In this document: piece by piece, positions 61,197-64,000 of the stretch | Layout of the letters: each line of letters starts with the position of its first letter | Numbering within the stretch: the stretch's first letter is position 1 | Source of the DNA: Cristatella mucedo | Lineage: Eukaryota; Bryozoa; Phylactolaemata; Cristatellidae | Assembly: GCA_009760855.2 (NCBI GenBank) | Contig: WPIO01000005.1 | Location: forward strand, 2,341,001-2,405,000 | Direction: 5' to 3' | DNA: 64,000 nucleotides | Notes under the pieces: model-generated | Told to the model about the DNA's origin: nothing | Databases searched by the model: none | What the model saw: only the letters and a program-made list of their open reading frames with translations | Position numbers and translations under genes: made by a program

Positions 61197-61769
61197 ACTG
61201 ATCGCAATGAGAATGAAAGCTTTGAACTATATAGCCACATCCGCAGCGCCAACCATCTAGGCTGAATAAGTAATTGCTATTACAAAAGCCTTTGCACATT
61301 TTAATATGCTGTGGGGGATTAAAAAACACATAGCATTCCTGTAAAAGTTACCCAGCTTGTACCTTTTTCAAGTTGTCAGGTTTGATGATGAATTGGCAGA
61401 AGCCCAAAAAAGATAGATGTGTCGCTGGCACCAAAGAAAAAAAGGAATGGAAACTTCTTTATATAGTTATACTATTGGAAGTGATAGAGTTATACCACCA
61501 TTTTCGTTCACATCTAGGATCACGGTACAAATCTGATTGACTATGGATGTATTTTCTTGACATATACCAAAAACACCTCACCGAAATAACTTTTCGCTGA
61601 AAATTTCCTCGGGTTTACTGCACAAATGTCTGGAGTTACCTCTGAGGTATGAGAACGAGAGAGTGCAAAAGCAAGGCATGCATGATTAGACGGATGAAAA
61701 ATGAATGCTTTGCAAATATATATTTTTTTTAATTCTCAAAGAAATCGTTTCATCAATTGCGCATATCGA

Positions 61770-61857
61770 GTAAGCAGTGGCTCGACCATATACAGCTCCT
61801 ATAGCATCCGAAAGTAAGCAGTGGCTCGACCATATACAGCTACTATAGCATCCGGAA
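61770..61857. repeat. 44-bp tandem duplication
   Basis: Two adjacent 44-bp units starting gtaagcagtggctcgaccat. They differ at two bases (c/a and a/g). About 570 bp downstream of the bestrophin stop. Confidence 0.93.
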
Positions 61858-61966
61858 GCAAGCTGAGTGTCCGGAACGGGAATAACATTTCAGTAGATGA
61901 TTAAATCAGCTCCGTAGTCAGGTCTGCCTATTTTGAGCTACGGGGCTTCGTGAAAAATTTAGTTTT

Positions 61967-62205
61967 ATATAATAATAATAATAATAGTAATGCAATTGAT
62001 AAATCGCCCGTAGAGAACTCAATCTCTTTCTAGGCACTTTGCATTTGCTGAAAAGGGAAACGCGATTGAATGGTGAGTAACATCATGCTTGATAAACAAC
62101 ATGAATAACGTGGTTAGGGGTGACATGCACAGGGTCAGCATGCAAGTGTGGTTGGTGGCAGCATGCACAGCGTCAGCACGCATAAGCAAATGAAGGACGA
62201 ATCAG
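61967..62205 (-). mobile_element. LINE F1 3' terminus
   Basis: An ataataataataataa tail, then gagaactcaatctctttcta and the F1 3' untranslated region (gacatgcacagggtcagcat; cagcgtcagcacgcataagc) on the minus strand, cut where the TA/GT repeat begins. It lies just downstream of the bestrophin stop. Confidence 0.8.
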
Positions 62206-62238
62206 AGCTGAGCTGATCCATGCATATATGATATCCTG

Positions 62239-62261
62239 TATATATATATATGTATACATAC

Positions 62262-62315
<54 letters not shown>
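62239..62315. repeat. Compound TA and GT microsatellite
   Basis: TA-rich repeats to 62272, then about 21 GT units. It joins a minus-strand F1 tail on the left to a plus-strand F1-like fragment on the right. Confidence 0.95.
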
Positions 62316-62317
<2 letters not shown>

Positions 62318-62319
62318 CT

Positions 62320-62730
62320 TACCACTGGCAGACATTCATGCCTGTGCTATATGACCCTTACCGCTTTTGCAAAACACTGGGGCTAGGCTTGTCCGTCACT
62401 CTTTTGTACTTCCCAATCAGGCTAGGCACTGTACCGCCCACTCGTTCTGATACCAGTTGTCTAGCTGGGGCTCTAACAAAACTTAAATTCTTTGAAGAAT
62501 GTTCCTGTAATTCGTCTGCTCCCATAGCCTGGAACTTACTGCCGACTGACGACAGATGCTAAAAGCGCACCTGTTCCTTGAAGCATTCACCGCGTCCCTG
62601 CGAATTGCTCTTTGTGTACTTAGGCTTACTGAAACTGTGCATGCTATCGCTAAGCATTTGATCTGTTGGCTTTAGAGCACATTTAAAGTCCTGGAAAGAG
62701 ATTTATTTCTCGCACCGCGCTTCAAAACAC
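62320..62730 (+). mobile_element. LINE F1-like C-terminal fragment, diverged
   Basis: Plus strand 62272-62562 includes SSAPIAWNLLPTDDR, resembling the F1 block SSYAPTAWNSLPT. The 3' end cctggaaagagatttatttc with gcgcttcaaaac is a worn F1 hairpin. More diverged than the other copies, so an older insertion or a related subfamily. Confidence 0.6.
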
Positions 62731-64000
62731 GTCATTTGGTTAATAATATCATTATGCATTTCAAAACTGTGATGTCACAACCTTCTCAATCAACTGCATT
62801 GAAAAATCATGATGTTGCGTATAATATTCAAGGTTCTGTTTCACATTTAGGCTCCTTAATTCTGTTGAACTGGTCTACTTAGCGGAAATACTTACTTAAT
62901 TACTTACCAGCTTGGTATCGTATCAAGAGCAACTCTCCACATGGGAGACTGTACTTCTTATTTATTTGCTCAACAAAGGCTTAGCTCTCTATGGACTGAC
63001 TACACCTCCGCCGACTTGCTGACACTCAAAAAAAATGCTAAAATCCACCCCACTTAAAGAGATTTAGTTTCCGTAGGGTTCCGTGCAAATCGCTTCTTCT
63101 TAATACTATTATTATGTGCTTGATATTTATACGCATGCGTTTGGTGCAAGTCTCTCATTATGAATTTTTCTTCCAACGTTGTAGTCGCTGACCATAGGTC
63201 CGCTGGCCAAGCAATGCCGACGCTGAGCACGTTAGTAGCAGCTGAGTTCGTTAATAGCACGTATCTGGAATAGGTGAACGAAAAAAGTGTTTCTGAATGG
63301 CTGCGTGGCAAGGGAATAGCTTGGTACAGACCCCTGAGAGGTCTAATAGCATTGCTTAACACACCAAGCAAAAATGTTTGGTTACAATGGTCGTGAATCG
63401 CTCAGAAAAAACTGGTGAGACAGCAGAAGCAAGTAACAGTCAATTATTTGCCTTTATTGCAAGTCACAGGTTTGTTGGCGTTCCCCTCGATAAATAACAC
63501 AACTCTAAGCCAACGACTACCGATTTTAGATCAGGTTTGAAGGGAGGGAGGTAAAAATCACTTTTAGTCTTTCCACCAAACGGTGCTACTAGTATGAGGC
63601 ATTTTATAAGACTTCTCATACACTCAAGACTTCGACATTACTAGTACCTGAGCTTTCTGATCGAGCTTTCAAAAGCTGAGCAAAGCGAGAGCTTTTGGGA
63701 GAGTGGAAGAAAGCGAGCGGTTCTGACGGCGAATCGAGATGGGCGAGGGAGACGACGAGATGGCATGGAGTGAGGCAGATAGGGAGACAGAACGAGAACG
63801 CTCGAGATTGAGAGAGTGAAGTCAATGCCCCGCGGGTACCAGACTACGAATCTCGTTTCTGGTTATTCTTTCACAGCGATATTTTTCTCCCGCTGCAGAC
63901 TGTAGCACTGCAGCCCTACCGGACGTTCAGAGCTGCCAATTCCGTGTTACTCACGCCATTGACTGCCCCAATTGACTCGGGTAAACGTGTCAATTTCTTT
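62731..64000. other. Right edge, no gene recognised
   Basis: The 105-codon minus-strand frame 63054-63371 has no motif I recognise; its right part (cacttaaagagatttagttt at 63050) weakly resembles an F1 tail. 63640-63820 is purine-rich with gagag-type stretches. Confidence 0.35.

Noticed and set aside
1-64000. CRISPR array, operon, phage or bacterial defence system
   Set aside because: No regularly spaced identical repeats and no prokaryotic gene layout; splice sites, LINEs, SINEs and microsatellites show animal nuclear DNA.

Overview
The window is nuclear DNA from an animal, most likely an invertebrate. It has long introns with GT-AG splice sites, many 5'-truncated non-LTR retrotransposons, tRNA-derived SINEs, hAT-type miniature DNA transposons and long dinucleotide repeats. 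No operons or bacterial-type genes were seen. I cannot name the species. The one host protein is a bestrophin, clearly related to animal bestrophins but more divergent than vertebrate or insect ones usually are, which fits a fast-evolving invertebrate lineage.

The only host gene I can support is this bestrophin (Ca2+-activated anion channel family), on the + strand from 28338 to 61196. Eleven coding exons were found by eye. Reading frame and intron phase agree across every junction: 28338-28448, 31385-31502, 35528-35714, 44403-44557, 49171-49248, 51207-51359, 56156-56236, 56854-57005, 57555-57817, 59953-60101 and 60780-61196. Together they encode about 620 residues. The first exon (start codon plus roughly 25 residues) was not found and should lie upstream of 28338.

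The rest is mainly mobile DNA. LINE family F1 (CR1/Rex1-like reverse transcriptase, 3' hairpin followed by an ATT-rich tail) has more than fifteen truncated copies. A second LINE family, F2, has a different 3' end with an ACATT-like tail. SINE-B has a tRNA-like head and a tail resembling the F1 3' end. SINE-A has a tRNA-like head with a long variable arm. There are five hAT-type elements or remnants, two of them closely resembling the SPIN/URR1 elements known for horizontal transfer. A broken Ty3/Gypsy integrase fragment lies at 12.3-12.8 kb, and a pair of diverged direct repeats at 22.9 and 25.4 kb may be old LTRs.

By region: 0-5 kb is a CpG-rich left edge and a large GT tract; 5-6 kb holds a SPIN-like element, SINE-A and F2 pieces; 9-14.4 kb holds LINE and Gypsy relics; 18-19.2 kb holds the best F1 copy; 22.8-25.9 kb holds the LTR-like pair; 27.5 kb holds a hAT element; 28.3-61.2 kb is the bestrophin gene with introns full of nested repeats; 61.2-64 kb holds further F1 pieces and simple repeats. 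Long stretches without a feature were scanned and nothing recognisable was found in them.
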